Shown one piece after another: positions 1 through 19,190 of a DNA stretch of 64,000 nucleotides. This DNA is from Theristus sp. LFF4_11 (Eukaryota > Nematoda > Chromadorea > Monhysterida > Xyalidae): positions 248,001 to 312,000 of the forward strand of contig JASANC010004087.1 in the NCBI GenBank assembly GCA_030248135.1, written 5' to 3'. The notes under the pieces were generated by a model. That model saw only the letters and a program-made list of their open reading frames with translations. It was not told the DNA's origin and did not search any database. Position 1 is the stretch's first letter, and the number at the start of each line of letters is the position of its first letter. The position numbers and the translations under genes were made by a program.

Positions 1-3000
1 ACACGAAAAAAACGTGTCTGGCCCGAAGGTGAAAAGTAGAGAACAGCACGCTGTGCGGCACGCGAGAACCACTAACCACATGAATTCCGCCTTTTTTGTG
101 TTCAGCCAGCTGTCTGCGCTTGATTGAATAAAAAAGAATATGTAATTACGCCGAATGCGCGTGTGTGGAAAATACAACCGAGATACTGAGACCCAGAGAC
201 ACCACCTCCAATGCTGAGATGAGATGCGAGTTTTCTCCGGCACAGAGGTGAAATGAAATTTCATCCTGCTAATGCAAAAAAAACTTCAACGCCCCATAAA
301 TAGAACATTGGCAACTTCCGGAGGGAGGAACTCGTATCGTATAGTTTCATGTTGCGAGTCGCATTTATCACATGACTTCTCGAAAGTATGCCAAACTAAT
401 CAATGGCAAACGAATAAAAATGAATACCAACAGAACAGTGAGTTTGCTTCGGTCTGTTTGTTTTGTTACTGAAAGACAAAAAAACAACGCTCCAGTTTTG
501 GCTTTTTACATTTTATGAATTCTGTTTGCATGGCTTACCTATCGTAATCAGCTGTTGCACACTGCGGATACGGCCTATTTTCATGTCTGACCAATCATTT
601 ATTGTCAAGGTCAACTTGTCAGAAGACAAGTTTATTGCTGACATTGATTTTGACATGGTCGGCCTTTTCTCATTTCTGCCGCGTTTTTCAGACTTCACGC
701 AGACAGTGTGTGGGTTTGATTACTGTCGTTGTGAAGACTGACAGAGTCCGGAGTTGAAAAATAGAAAAACTGTCAGACACAACAGAAAACCGTGCAAAAT
801 TTGCCGCTGGCTAAGCAAATTATGTCCTCTTCATCATGAAGGTGCACTTTTTCTAGCCGGTTACCTTGAAATTTGTTACAATACTGGCGTTTTTAACAAC
901 TTTTCACATACTACACTCAAAACACTTGTATTCATGAACCAATCTGCTTAAACCGAATTTTCGAATCTGCTCACCCATTATTCGAATTTCAATTTATGAT
1001 AGTTTTGCAAGAGCCTAGCCTGAAAACAGTCAATGATCGTCACACTAAAGAAGTTCACCAAAAACATTTCCCGTCCATAAAATCCCAGAAAAAAACATAA
1101 AACCAGAAAATATCAACGTCACAAAAGTGCAAAATGAAAAACAAGACGAGACGAAACACATACTAAACCGATGAACAACAGAACGAGACAGAATCGGTGA
1201 AAAAATTTGGAGCACTCTGCCCAGAACTAATAAAACCCGATGTGAAAATCGAATAAAAAATCAAACGTTTCTATGCGACTAATTTCTTCGAGACATGCAC
1301 GCGCGGCACATGTGAACACAACGAAAACACGTGAATTGTAAGCGGAGGTTCATTACGATTGAATTTCAATATTTCAAAAAACTTTGTTAGCTGTCGGTTC
1401 TTCTATATCTTCAAACGAACAGACAAATGCCGCACGCACAGTGCGCATAATTAAGCATAAACCTGCGGAGCTGAATTCTGACTCGGAAAGTTATCATAAC
1501 TGAATCTCTGTATGTATAGTATGGCCGATTAAACATGGCAGCTTTTTTCAGGGTTCAAGGAGCGCGCGAAATTTGAATGAAAGAAAAAAGACGTTCAGAA
1601 ACCACATTGTGTGCCAAATTTTACTCGTTTTTTTTAAACTAATGGATTATCCGCGCTGTTCTGTGCATTCTTTCTCCCTTTAGCAGAACGAAAGCCGAAT
1701 TTTGTCGACTGCACTCAAACAAACCGAAATGGAAAAGCAAACCAGCAAAATCAGCCACGAGAGTGCGCTCACTGCAACTTTCTATGTACCGCCGTGCGTG
1801 GATTATAAACTCTGCAAACGCTAAAAACACAGCACAGACGCATTGGTTTGCCTCGAAAATGGCAGATCTGGACACCCAGACGGTCTTGCCTGTCTTGCGT
1901 GTGTCGTGGAAAAAAATGGAGTGCCACTTCATCGTCCGCAAGTCTACTAAAACTCAAAAAAACAAACAAGCAAACCACTGAAAACTGAAATCTCTTGAGC
2001 TAATTTTGAAGAAGTTTTTTGGTATCCAGACTTGTTGTTGAATATTTTATTGCACAAAAACGCGCTGATGTGACACGAGACGATTCGACAGACAAACCTT
2101 ACTACACGAAACAGATTATGCCGAGATGATGAAGTTGTGTATAAACGTGCACGCTCGTGCAGACGCATGGCCAATACGTGACAAATGCAAAAGGACACAC
2201 GCGAACAAATTCATGAAAACATGCTGCTAGACACGCCACGCGAGAAAAAGAAACACACTTAAAAGTTGGTTTTTGAGAAATTGCTGTCTGGAACTAAAAA
2301 GAACGAAAGTAGGCCGCAATTATGAGCAATTGAAATGAAACACAGAAACACGGCTTTGAGGTGGCGTGTGAACAGGCAATGTCATCAGAACGTCAATAGA
2401 AATGACAAAAACCTGCTCAGAATGTCAAAGACGAATGAACAATATGCTCAGTCCAACGACAAACCTGTGAAATCGTGCAGCAACTTTGTGTTCGAGCGCA
2501 GGTCTATCATTTGGCGCAGCTTGGAACCGATGTTGTACGATCGATTAAAGTCCATCGATTGATCCAGCTGAAATCATCAATCATCAGAACAGAAAATTAG
2601 TGAAAACAGAGAAAACTTTGCATTTTTTACAAAACAGAGAGAAACATACAGAATCCCAAGAACAACAAATGTGACCTGAACAGATCCACGTTGCATCACA
2701 AATGAGCGATAGGCCAACCCTCGTGCCTTGTCATCTCGCGAGCTTTTGGGGGTGGAACACCGCTGCTGCGGCATCGCTGTTTCTTTGAGCTGCTGCTTTC
2801 CTTTGCGACTTTCGACGCTGAGATTCGCTTGCTCTCGCGACTGCAACTGAATCTGCACAAACAGGCTGTGTCATACTTAATAACATATATAAAACAGCAA
2901 CATTCGAAAAAAACGGTATTCCTGGACGCAGTTCGCATCGACTGGATATGGGTACTGGAAGCCCAACACATGTGCAGGCAAAACAAACAGCCAAAAAAAA

Positions 3001-3363
3001 GTTTATGTTTATCACAGATGGCGACTGTCGGACAGCATTCCGAATAACTGAACATGAACGTAGCAATGACAAATATTGCCCGGTACTGGTGCAACGCAAG
3101 CAATAGCATCTTTTTACAAAAAATCATCAATAGTAAATTAGTTTTCATCCGGGATGCACCAGTCGCGCACACAGTAAGTAACAATGAGAACCGGGTGAAA
3201 CAACCGATCAATCAACAGCAACACACAAATGCGAAAATCAAATAAGCCAAGAGACTGCAAAATCAATCAGTGCCTAAGGTGATCGAACAATCAATCTCAA
3301 CAAACACTGGCCATTGTCTTTCACTTAGTTTTCCATTACACCAAACAAACAGCGCAGCGCTAA
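1..3363. other. Gene-poor flank downstream of ABCF1
   Basis: I see no coding exon with family resemblance on either strand. The open frames here are short and low in complexity. The stretch probably holds the ABCF1 3' UTR at its right edge, since that gene ends at 3364 on the minus strand. The only structured item is a partial copy of the CGGTATGGCCG MITE at 1517-1683. Confidence 0.5.
1517..1683 (+). repeat. Partial copy of the CGGTATGGCCG MITE
   Basis: The stretch starts with AGTATGGCCG, keeps the AAACATGGCAGC segment and matches the first ~165 bp of the complete MITEs at 11719-11983 and 27229-27494 (reverse). Similarity then stops abruptly, so the right terminal repeat is missing. Confidence 0.75.
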
Positions 3364-9872
<6,509 letters not shown>

Positions 9873-10129
9873 TTCAGAAATCAAATGTTTTGTTAACCTT
9901 GCGGGCAGACTGGGGTTGTTTAACAAACAACAGGGTTTGAAAAAAACGAAAATCCCAAATTTTTAACTTATTAAAATGTTTTCCAAAATGCCGGAGGAAA
10001 ATAAAATTTGATGGTCGACAAAAATACGTGAAGCTTCATAAGTCACGGAATGGGAATGAGAGAATGTGAAATCCGAAATCCAATAAGACAAAACTCAGCC
10101 CACTTGCACCAATTCACGCTGACGTATGT

Positions 10130-10640
10130 TCAATTGCGGCTCTCTAATTGCGACCAGAAGAGTTGCAGCCCGCTCATTGCGGCCCGTTCGATTGCGGCCC
10201 GGAGAATTCGGGCTCGGACAATTCCGGCCTGGTGAATGTTTCACGAGCAATAGTAAATCACCTGTACCGTTTTTCGTGATCTTTGATGAATCCAAAATCA
10301 AACAAATCACGGCAAAACAGTTTTTTTTCAAAAACTCACGTTTCCGAAGAGCCTTTATGTAAAAGGCTTGGCTTAGGAGACCTATAACAACATTGCTTAG
10401 TTTTGGGATTAGATTTGGCTGAAGTTTATTTTCTTTTTTGCAATCATTTTAAAATCTATGATTGCGTTAGTTGATTGTGGAATGCGAAAAAAGGCAATCC
10501 TCCCAACTCCCAGCAGTTTATTAGTCGTTCTAGATAAAATTTGCCGGGCCGGAATCGTTCGGACCAGAAATATTCGGGCGGGAATCGTCCGGGCCAGAAA
10601 TATTCGGATCGGAAATCGGAATCGAACGGGGCGCAACTCT
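10130..10640. repeat. Degenerate GGCC-type minisatellite, left arm
   Basis: Irregular repeats built from GCGGCCCGTTCGATT, CGGGCTCGGACAATT and CGGGCGGGAATCGTCC variants cluster at 10135-10240 and 10545-10640. They are relatives of the regular 15-16 bp arrays at 16.4, 18.0, 21.5 and 23.3 kb. The mirror copies are at 28590-28690 and 28975-29065. Confidence 0.6.
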
Positions 10641-10742
10641 TCGGAACAGAGGCCGCAATCATACCAAGAAAAACGGGCAAAGAAGAAGAAACCAGTAAAG
10701 AGCGTGAAGCAGTACCGTAACCGTGGGCCCAAAACAATTTTC

Positions 10743-10888
10743 GAAGGGGGGGGGGGTATAGTGCCGGGGGGGGGGGGGGCGACCAAAAAGTGAGGGGGGG
10801 GGGGGTCCAACCTATGGTAACGTGGGACCCCCCTATGGGGGTCCCATGGGGGGGGGGTGCGTTTTTTCAAAATTTTCTGTGGGGGGGG
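10743..10888 (+). repeat. Poly-G tract cluster
   Basis: Runs of 7-12 guanines separated by 10-30 bp within a recognisable unit (GTACCGTGGGCCC ... CAACCTATGGTAACGTGGGAC ... TTTTCAAAATTTTCTGTGG). The unit recurs at 13445-13620 and 15008-15200 and, inverted, at 28322-28480. Confidence 0.8.
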
Positions 10889-10893
10889 TCCAC

Positions 10894-12405
10894 CTAGGGT
10901 TGTTAAACAAAAATGAAATTTTTTTTTTAAAAAGTGATTAAAAAAAACAAAAATGCCGATTTTTTTTTAATTCGAAAATTTTTCCTCTAATATGCTCTGA
11001 AAACCTCAATTTTGGCACAATTTTTCGAAAGTTCAACAAAAATTTTCTTTGATTATACCTCGTAAAACCTTTAGCAGTCGATTTTGGGCCGTTTTACCGA
11101 CTGATTTTAGGCTTCGACAACATCTGCGATGAAGTTCCTTCCTTTCCCATTGAGAAAAACTTTGCGAATTGATAAATTGATCTTAGGTCCATTAAACATT
11201 CTTGCTTTAAAAAAAAAGAAAAACAAACAAACAATTACATTGTGTTCAATGTCCCCTTTCACTTCAACTTTTTCTAAACTTGCCAACATTGCCCTGCTTG
11301 TGGTCGGAAAATGTTTGTGGTGTTCCGTTGCTAATCCTTTTGTGTTCTTTCAGGATTTCTTTTGTTAATACGTCAGAAACTTCAGAAGCCAGTCGAGTTT
11401 CGTCTTGTGCACTGAGATTGTGCGGCAATTTGAATTCGTATTCGTATCGTCGATGAAGTGGATTATCTGTTTTGTTTTGAACAGTTTTGACCGGGCAGTC
11501 ATGAGTTTCATTCTCGCTAGTTATTTTATTTGTTAATGTTTCGTCGTGTGTGACAGTTTTCGTGATTGATAACTTGTTTTGAAAAAAAGTTCAAAATTCA
11601 AATTCTCAGAACCTCAGCTCAGTCAGCTCAGTCAGTTCATCGTGTTTTGTTCGTGTGGTGGTGAATGCGTGATGTTATTGATTGTTTCATTGTATTTTGT
11701 ACTAACGGGTATTACCTACGGTATGGCCGGTTAAACATGGCAGCTTTTTTCAGGGTGCAAGGAGCGCGCGAATTTTGAATGAAAGAAAAAAGACGTTCAG
11801 AAACCCAATTGTGTGCTAAATTTGACGCGTTTTTTTAACTAATGGATTATCCGCGCTCTTCTTTTCATTTTTTATCCCTTCTACACATGATTAAGAATTA
11901 TGTTGGCTTTTTTTGAAAAAGACAACTCCTAGTCTGCGGCTGATCTCGCCTTGATGGACTGCCTCATTTATTCGGCCATACCGTATTTCGATGCTTCGGC
12001 ATCGTGTCACTACCTTGGTAAGATAAACGTTACATCGTTTTACATCGTTAAGTTTTTGAGCGTCCCAAAGCTTAGCCTACCATTTCCGATGCAGATAAGG
12101 TGACGATTCGCCTCGCAGAGCGTCCGATTGTGCTCGCAGCTTCGTTTGCAAGCGCTACGTTGTCTGGTTGCTGCTTCGTGTCGTGTTGTCGCGACACCAT
12201 CAGAAGAATTGATCGAATTTCAAGGCGGTATGTTTGTCTTCACTTTAGCATTAGCTTAGCTGGGGACAATTAGTGACGTTTTGGAGGTCAAAACACAAGA
12301 AGAGGCATGGTGACGGTTTGGAAAAGGGGTAATTGAGGTCACCAAAACAAAATCTGCAAAGTTCCGCCATACGGGAGTCATTCGGGAGGCGCTTGCATCA
12401 GAGGT
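10894..12405 (-). mobile_element. CTAGGG-family element with nested insert, left arm, truncated
   Basis: The element starts CTAGGGTTGTTAAAC at 10894 and is interrupted at about 11130 by ~0.9 kb that includes a TA-flanked MITE. It resumes near 12050 with TTTTGAGCGTCCCAAAGC and breaks off at about 12405 before its second terminus. The mirror copy at 25203-28322 has both termini, which shows the original structure. Confidence 0.75.
11719..11983 (+). mobile_element. TA-flanked MITE (CGGTATGGCCG termini), left arm
   Basis: 265 bp bounded by CGGTATGGCCG and CGGCCATACCG with TA on both sides, the target duplication of Tc1/mariner-type elements. There is no coding capacity. Mirror copy at 27229-27494; partial copy at 1517-1683. 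Confidence 0.85.
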
Positions 12406-12429
12406 GTGCACGCCAGACAATTCTTGCTG

Positions 12430-13430
12430 GTACCGGCTCGGGTGGTTGCGCGACGTCGACCCCACCTCCACCACATTTTTCTCGCAAATTTAGTGTCACA
12501 TTCTACATGCGCAGCGCGATTTCAAATACAAATACATTTTTGAAGTTTATTCTGTGTTTTGTTCGGAAAATGTGGCTTTGACTCTCAATTTCAATAAAAA
12601 AAACGGTAAACTGTAACGTCTTCGCGTAGCGAAGAAAATTTTCAAAAATTAGGCCCTGAGAACGCATTTTACCTTGCGATTTTTGGATGTCATCCAGAGT
12701 AGTTTGCTGTCTATGACATTTATTCACGTGTTAAAAAACGCAGATGTTTAGAAACGTGCGAACAAAAAGCTTAGGAGCCAGATGGACCAAGTGATCGTTG
12801 ATACGGTCAAAACAACAAAAATATTCTTAGATTGAATTGAACCGTTATCAGCAAAACACTGAACAATCTAAAAAACGAACGATGAATTCGTGATCGCCAT
12901 TGTCAAACAAATCATAAAATGTCCACGTCCTGCGCCGGAGGCGCAGAAAAATATTGAATCTGGTTGCAAAATTTCTTAGAAACAATCCTTGAAATCTTCG
13001 AAAATTGAGAGAACCAAAAAAGCTGACCGAAACGACCAATTTCTTTGCGTCATACCAAATTACTTTGCGTCATTGACGCACGATTTCGCGTAAAAACCCT
13101 TGGATGTCTGTGCAACTCACATTTGCGAAATAAAATGTGCACCATCTACATGCGCAGCGCGATTTCAAATACAAATACATTGCAACCTACTAAAGTACTG
13201 CGACAGTCAGTCAATTGAAATCTTCGAATTTAATTTTGAAGCAATTTTTACTTCATTTGTAAAAATTTTGTCTCTTCCACCTGAGGCGCTGCGCGACATC
13301 TGTGAATTAAAATGATTGCTCACAGCGATTTCAGCAGCTCACAAAAAAAGCACAATGAGCAGACCTTAATTTTGACTGATAGATGCGCGACATGGGCAAT
13401 CGATTTCGAAGTAATTTTACAAATTCATGG
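12430..13430. other. Unpaired arm segment with a 36-bp direct repeat
   Basis: This segment has no obvious inverted partner in the right arm. The phrase CATGCGCAGCGCGATTTC and the following ~18 bp occur twice, near 12505 and 13146, about 640 bp apart. No gene recognised. Confidence 0.45.
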
Positions 13431-13444
13431 GTAAAACCAGTACC

Positions 13445-13975
13445 GTGGGCCCAAAAAAAATTTCGAGGGGGGGGTATGGTACCGGGGGGGGGGGGGGTGC
13501 CGACCAAAAAGTGAGGGGGGGGGGTCCAACCTATGGTAACGTGGGACCCCCCCCCAGGGGGGTCCCATGGGGGGGTGCATTTTTTCAAAATTTTCTGTGG
13601 GGGGGGTCCACCCCCCCCCCATGATAATTTTTCGCTTAAATTTTGAAGGAAAAACGCTAAATTTTGCTGCAAAATCGTTGAAATTACAATGAAGATGGTC
13701 AAGTTATCATATATTCAGCTTATATTATGGACTTTATAGACAAAAAATCATGATTTTCGAAAAAAATTTTAGGGTGTGCAGAAAATTTTGGGGGGGGGTG
13801 TCCGCCAGACAAAATTTCATGGGGGGTGGGGGGGTGTCGGCCAAATTTTCGAGGGGGGGGTACGATGGGGGGGGTGGGTGCCCGGTTTTAGGGGGGGGGT
13901 GGCACGGTGCCCCCCCCACCCCCCCCCACCCGACGGTCTCGGGTGCTCTGGGGGGGGGGGGTGTTCCCCCCCCCC
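13445..13975 (+). repeat. Two adjoining poly-G units
   Basis: The first unit (13445-13620) is the GTACCGTGGGCCC type. The second (13785-13975) is the TCGGCCAAATTTTCGAGG / GACGGTCTCGGGTGCTCTGG type. Both are studded with G runs of 7-14 and a few C runs. The second type recurs at 20505-20860 and 21015-21190. Confidence 0.75.
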
Positions 13976-14717
13976 CTAGGGTTGTTAAAAAAAACAAAAA
14001 TCGTCATTTTTGTTTTTTTTTGAAAAAAAAAAATTTTTTTTTAAAAAAAAAATTTCAAAAATCAAAGTTGTGCTAAATCAATCAGGGAGTCCGAAGAACC
14101 ACATATGATATGCAAGCGCCTCCGGAATGACACCCGTATGGCGGAACTTTGCAGATTTTGTTTTGGTGACCTCAATTACCCCTTTTCCAAACCGTCACCA
14201 TGCCTCTTCTTGTGTTTTGACCTCCAAAACGTCACTAATTGTCCCCAGCTAAGCTAATGCTGAAGTGAAGACAAACATACCGCCTTGAAATTCGATCAAT
14301 TCTTCTGATGGTGTCGCGACGACACGACACGAAGCAGCAACCAGACAACGTAGCGCTTGCAAACGGTGCAGCGAGCACAATCGGACGCTCTGCGAGGCTA
14401 ATCGTCACCTTATCTGCATCGGAAATGGTAGGCTAAGCTTTGGGACGCTCAAAAACTTCATCGCAGATGTTGTCGAAGCCTAAAATCAGTCGGTAAAACG
14501 GCCCAAAATCGACTGCTAAAGGTTTTACGAGGTATAATCAAAGAAAATTTTTGTTGAACTTTCGAAAAATTGTGCCAAAATTGAGGTTTTCAGAGCATAT
14601 TAGAGGAAAATTTTTCGAATTTTTTTTTTTAAAAAAAAAAATCGGCATTTTTGTTTTTTTTTTAATCACTTTTTTTTTTAAAAAAAAAAAATTTTCATTT
14701 TTGTTTAACAACCCTAC
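13976..14717 (+). mobile_element. CTAGGG-family transposon, full length
   Basis: 742 bp from CTAGGGTTGTTAAAA to TTTAACAACCCTA. The interior shows the family hallmarks: a CATATGATATGC motif, a CCATGCCTCTTCTTGTG segment, and poly-A/poly-T blocks next to each terminus. No open frame of note, so it is non-autonomous. Confidence 0.85.
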
Positions 14718-14867
14718 CCCCCACCCCCCCCGCCCACGGTACTGGGTAAAACTTTTGTCTCTTTCAACTCCGACCGGGGCGCTGCGCGACGTAGGCCCCA
14801 GGCCCTGCGCGACGCGCGACGTTTGCCGGTACCGGTACCCCCTAAGTACCCCCCGTGCACATCTCTG

Positions 14868-14994
14868 GCTTGCATATCATATGTGGTTCTTCGGACTCCC
14901 TGATTGATTTAGCACAACTTTGATTTTTGAAATTAAAAAAAAAATTAAAAAAAAACAAAAATGACGATTTTTGTTTTTTTTTTAACAACCCTAG
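14868..14994 (-). repeat. CTAGGG-family terminal fragment
   Basis: The fragment holds only one element end, from CTTGCATATCATATG to TTTAACAACCCTAG, in reverse orientation. It abuts the poly-G unit that starts at 15008. Confidence 0.75.
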
Positions 14995-15007
14995 GTCCAC
15001 CCCCCCC

Positions 15008-15200
15008 ACCAGTACCGTGGGCCCAAACAAATTTTCGACGGGGGGGGGTATGGTGCCGTGGGGGGGGGGTGCCGACCAAAACGTGAGGGGGGGGGGGGGG
15101 GCCCGGGGGGGTCCAACCTATGGTAACGTGGGACCCCCCAGGGGGGTCCCATGGGGGGTGCATTTTTTCAAAATTTTCTGTGGGGGGGGTACACCCCCCA
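15008..15200 (+). repeat. Poly-G unit, copy 3
   Basis: The same GTACCGTGGGCCC-led unit as 10743-10888 and 13445-13620, with G runs up to about 15. Confidence 0.75.
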
Positions 15201-15414
15201 CCCCCCATGATATTTTTTTGCTTAAATTTTGAAGGAAAAACGCTAAATTTTGCTGCAAAATCTTTGAAATTACAATGAAGATGGTCAAGTTATCATATAT
15301 TTAGCTTATATTATGGACTTTAAAGACAAAAAATCATGGGACAGACACAAACGTCAAGAAAAATGCAAAAATTACGGTATTTTTGGAAAAAAATGAGATG
15401 AGATTGACCACCGT

Positions 15415-15810
15415 GAGGGGGGGTGCGATCCCGTGTTTTCTCGCGGAGGGGGGTGGTGGGGAGTCTAGTACCCGTGTCGAGGTAAAGTGGGGAGGGGGGT
15501 ACACGGGTATCTGCCCGTGCACGGGCAGGATGGTCGGCTGAGGGGGGGGAGGACCCCCCACCCCCCCGCACTTTCGCGACTGGTCAAGTTATCATATATT
15601 CCGGGGTCGTGTTGGGGGGGGGGTGGGGGGGGGACCCCCCTCCCCAACCAACTCGACACCCCCCCCCCCCGGGCAAACCCCCCCCCCCCCAAATTTTGGT
15701 CAAAATACCCCCCCCCCTCTCGAATTTGGGGGGGGCAAACCCCCCCTCCCAGATTTCGACCTTCCAAACCCCCCCTACCAAATCCTGACCGTCTGACCAC
15801 CCCCCCCTTT
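15415..15810. repeat. Alternating poly-G/poly-C block
   Basis: G and C homopolymer runs alternate around short conserved phrases such as TACCCGTGTCGAGGT and TTTCGACCTTCC. The inverted partner lies at 23825-24235, making one of the clearest arm pairs of the palindrome. Confidence 0.75.
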
Positions 15811-16400
15811 GATTTTGACTTTCGATGGAGACATTTTCTCTTGTATATCTCTATATTTCTCTCATTTGTAGGTATCTATATTATATGCATGTTTGTATCT
15901 CAATATATACCGTATTACCCCCAATAAACCCCCATGGGGGATTAATACGTCAGCGACTTTTAGGGGTGGGGGTTTATTGGTGGGGGGGGGGATTATTGGT
16001 GGGGGGGGGTTTATTATACAAAAATTTCTAGGGGTGGGGTTTTGTTGAAAAATGGCAAAAATACCTTGCATGGCAGGCAAGAAAGTTGCAGAAACTTCTA
16101 CTTTTCACAGAGATTTCCTTTTGTAACAGCCTTTTGTAATGAAATTACCATTAACTCATCCATTTGGGGCCTTTGGTAGCACAATTTCACCAATGTCACT
16201 GCATTCAGCCACTGAATTCGCTGGGTATGTGTTTCAAACAGGTTTCCAATTAACCCCCATGGGGGATTATTTGTGGGGGGGGATTATTTGGAAACTGGTC
16301 TGGGGGGTGGGGGTTTATTGGTGGGGGGGGATTAATGGTGGGGGGGGGGTTTAATGGGGGTAATACGGTATTGTATGTTTTTTTGGGCAAATGTACTTTT

Positions 16401-16669
16401 GCGGCCCAAGAGATAGCGGCCTGGACGATTGCGGCCGAAGCGTAGCGGCCTGAAGGATTGCGGCCTGGACGATTGCGGCCGAAGCATAGCGGCCTGGACG
16501 ATAGCGGCCTGGACGATAGCGGCCTGGACGATAGCGGCCTGAACGATAGCGGCCTGGGACGATTGCGGCCTGGGACGATTGCGGCCTGGGACGATTGCGG
16601 CCCGGGACGATTGCGGCCCGGGACGATTGCGGCGCGGGACGATTGCGGCCTGGGACGATTGCGGCCCGC
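16401..16669 (+). repeat. GGCC minisatellite, array 1
   Basis: About 17 tandem units, first 15-bp TAGCGGCCTGGACGA-like, then 16-bp GCGGCCTGGGACGATT-like. Unit variants are clustered rather than random. Inverted partner at 23289-23496. Confidence 0.9.
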
Positions 16670-17007
16670 AAAGTTTTCATGCTTTGTCACCTTTCCAGGT
16701 CAATTTCTATCTGTCTAGAAAAATTGCTCCAGCCATCTATATCGCCCCCCCCAACACCCCTGCTCTGGAACAACAATGGTTTAAGCCATCGTCGTCATCG
16801 TGTCTGCTGCGTTTGCGTCGAATCGATCGTTGATATTTGCGCCAACATTTGCGCCGCTGTTAGCAATAAAATAAAATTGAATTGAATGGAAATTGAACTG
16901 AAATGGAATTGAATTGAAATGAATTGTTGTTGTTTGTTGTCCGAATCCCTATGTTTGAAAATCCAAGATTCTGGAGGTTTGATTTGAAACAAATGCTGTG
17001 GGTGGGG

Positions 17008-17653
17008 TTAAGGTTGTTAAACAAAAATCGAAATTTTTTATGTGATTAAAAAATGCCGATTAAAAAAATTCGAAATTTTTCCTCTAATATGCTCTGAAAA
17101 CCTTAATTTTGGCACAATTTGAAAGTTCAACAATTTTTTTGATATTACCTCGTAAAACCGTCAGTAGACGATTTTGGACCGTTTGTCGACTGATTTTAGG
17201 CTTCGACATCTTCGGCGATGAGTTTGAGCGTTCCACAGCTTGGCTTACATTTCCGATGCAGATAAGGTGACAATTCGCCTTGCAATCTGATTTCTGAGCG
17301 TCCGAGCTGCTCCGTTTGCAAGCGCCACGTCGTCTGGTTGCTGTTTCGTGTCCTGTCGTCGCGCCATCATCAGAATTGATCGAATTTCAACCCGGTATGT
17401 GTGTTTTCACTTGAGCTGGAGACAATTAGTGACGTTTTGGGGGTCAAAACACAAGAAGAGGCATGGTAACGATTTGGAAAAGGGGTAAATGAGGTCACCT
17501 AAACAAAATCTGGAAAGTTTTCGGGAGTCATTCGGGAGGCGCTTGCACATCAAATGTGGTTCTTCGAACTCCCTGGTTGATTCAGCACAACTTTAATTTC
17601 TGAATTTTTTTCAATTTAAAAATGACGATTTTTGTTTTTTTCAACAACCCTAG
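17008..17653 (-). mobile_element. CTAGGG-family transposon, diverged copy
   Basis: A reverse-oriented copy running from AAGGTTGTTAAAC to TCAACAACCCTAG. It is more diverged and shorter than the copy at 13976-14717. Its mirror partner at 22292-22941 shares many of the same private changes, so it was present before the arms formed. Confidence 0.8.
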
Positions 17654-18022
17654 GTAAGGTCTCTGCCTGAGGACTCGAGACAAAAAAAGATTTTCAGATA
17701 TCTAGATATTTTCCTAAGAAAGTACAGTTTTTCTTAATTTTTAATGGGAATTTTTTGTTGGTTTAATTTTAAGTAATTCATTGGTAGTTTAAAACTTTAA
17801 TAACCAATTAAACAAAAAAAGGCTCAGATGAAATATAGCTCTGCTCGGCGACAAGGAAAGTTGAGCATGGAAGATTTCGATTTGGGGTTCTAAGAAAAAC
17901 ATAATTACTAATCAATAAACAAAAAACAACTTTTTTGAAAAAAAAAATATTGGAAACTGGTGTGCGAGAATAACATAACCAGTTGCGTGCGACAAAGACA
18001 ATGACAACGCTTTAAATTTCGT

Positions 18023-18280
18023 GGGCCGCAATCGTCCCAGGCCGCAATCGTCCCAGGCCGCAATTGTCCCGGGCCGCAATCGTCCCGGGCCGCAATCGTC
18101 CCGTGCCGCAATCGTCCCGGGCCGCAATCGTCCCAGGCCGCAATCCTTCAGGCCGCAATCGCCCAGGCCGCAATCCTTCAGGCCGCAATCGTCCTAGGCC
18201 GCAATCCTTCAGGCCGCAATCCTTCAGGCCGCAATGCTTCGGCCGCAATGCTTCGGCCGCTATCTAATGGGCCGCAATCG
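18023..18280 (-). repeat. GGCC minisatellite, array 2
   Basis: Tandem 12-16 bp units of the GGCCGCAATCGTCCCA type with CCTTCA and GCTTC variants. Inverted partner at 21476-21685. Confidence 0.9.
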
Positions 18281-18291
18281 AACGCACGCCA

Positions 18292-18440
18292 GTTCCGCCA
18301 TACGGGAGTCATTCGGGAGGCGCTTGCATATCATATGTGGTTCTTCGGACTCCCTGATTGATTTAGCACAACTTTGATTTTTGAATTTTTTTTTTAATTA
18401 AAAAAAAATGACGATTTTTGTTTTTTTTTAACAACCCTAG
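18292..18440 (-). repeat. CTAGGG-family terminal fragment
   Basis: The fragment runs from TTCCGCCATACGGGAG to AACAACCCTAG and directly abuts minisatellite array 2. The rest of the element is absent. Confidence 0.7.
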
Positions 18441-18559
18441 ATCGACCCCCCCTATAAAAAGTAAAAACACAGCCCCCAAATTTTGGCAAAATACCCTCTA
18501 AACAGTAGCGAAAGCGGGACCATGGGTGAGGGGGGTGTTTGCCTAATTTTAGGGGGTGT

Positions 18560-19000
18560 CTGGCCATAGTTGTTCCAGAGCCGAGGGCTTGGGGGGCCGA
18601 TTAGATAGCTGGAGCAAATTTTCTAGCTAGATAGATAGATAGCTGGAAAATTTTGGGGGGGGCCGCGGGGGGGCCATGTGACTTTGGGGGGGGGGCGGTC
18701 AAAATTTTGAAATTTGATAGATAAATAGCTAAAATGCTAAAAAGCTATAAAAACAGCAAAATAATGCTAAAAATACACTAAAAATCAAGTATAAACGCGT
18801 ATTTTACCTAAAATTAGCGAAATTTTCAATAATTACGAGCAAAAATGGTCAATTTTGGTCAAAAATTGACTCATTTTATGTCTTCGAAGACAAAAATTTT
18901 CAGATAGATAGCTGGCTGAGAAATTTTTTTTAGACAGATAATAGCTGAGCCGAAAAAACCTGTCCGATAGCGCAAAGCTTCATTATGATATGCACCTGCC
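18560..19000 (-). repeat. hAT-type MITE fragment (GTTGTTCCAG family)
   Basis: Begins CATAGTTGTTCCAGAG and carries the reverse complement of the interior of the element at 39699-40123 (ATACGCGTATTTTACC direction, TAGATAG repeats). It ends at CCTGTCCGATAGCGC without the second terminus. Confidence 0.6.
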
Positions 19001-19107
19001 CCGCATCCGCATTGCTCATTGCTCATGATCCACTGGCGCGACTGCACACGCTCCGCACTCAACATAAACTCGTTCAAAACGCAATTATTTTCATTCTTGC
19101 TTTCTTA

Positions 19108-19190
19108 AAAAGGCTTGGCTTAGGTTAGGATTAGGTTAGGAACAGGTTTTGGTTAAGATTAGGCTTAGGTTTGGTTTTTAGGTTTAGGTC
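19108..19190 (+). repeat. Degenerate telomere-like tract, left of centre
   Basis: Repeated GGCTTAGG, TTAGGATTAGG and GGTTAGG words, resembling TTAGG or TTAGGC telomeric repeats with many variants. The inverted partner at 20240-20313 flanks the palindrome core. Confidence 0.6.

Noticed and set aside
13331..16690. Several long Gly/Pro-rich frames across poly-G and minisatellite DNA on both strands
   Set aside because: They are products of homopolymer and tandem-repeat translation, open in many frames at once.
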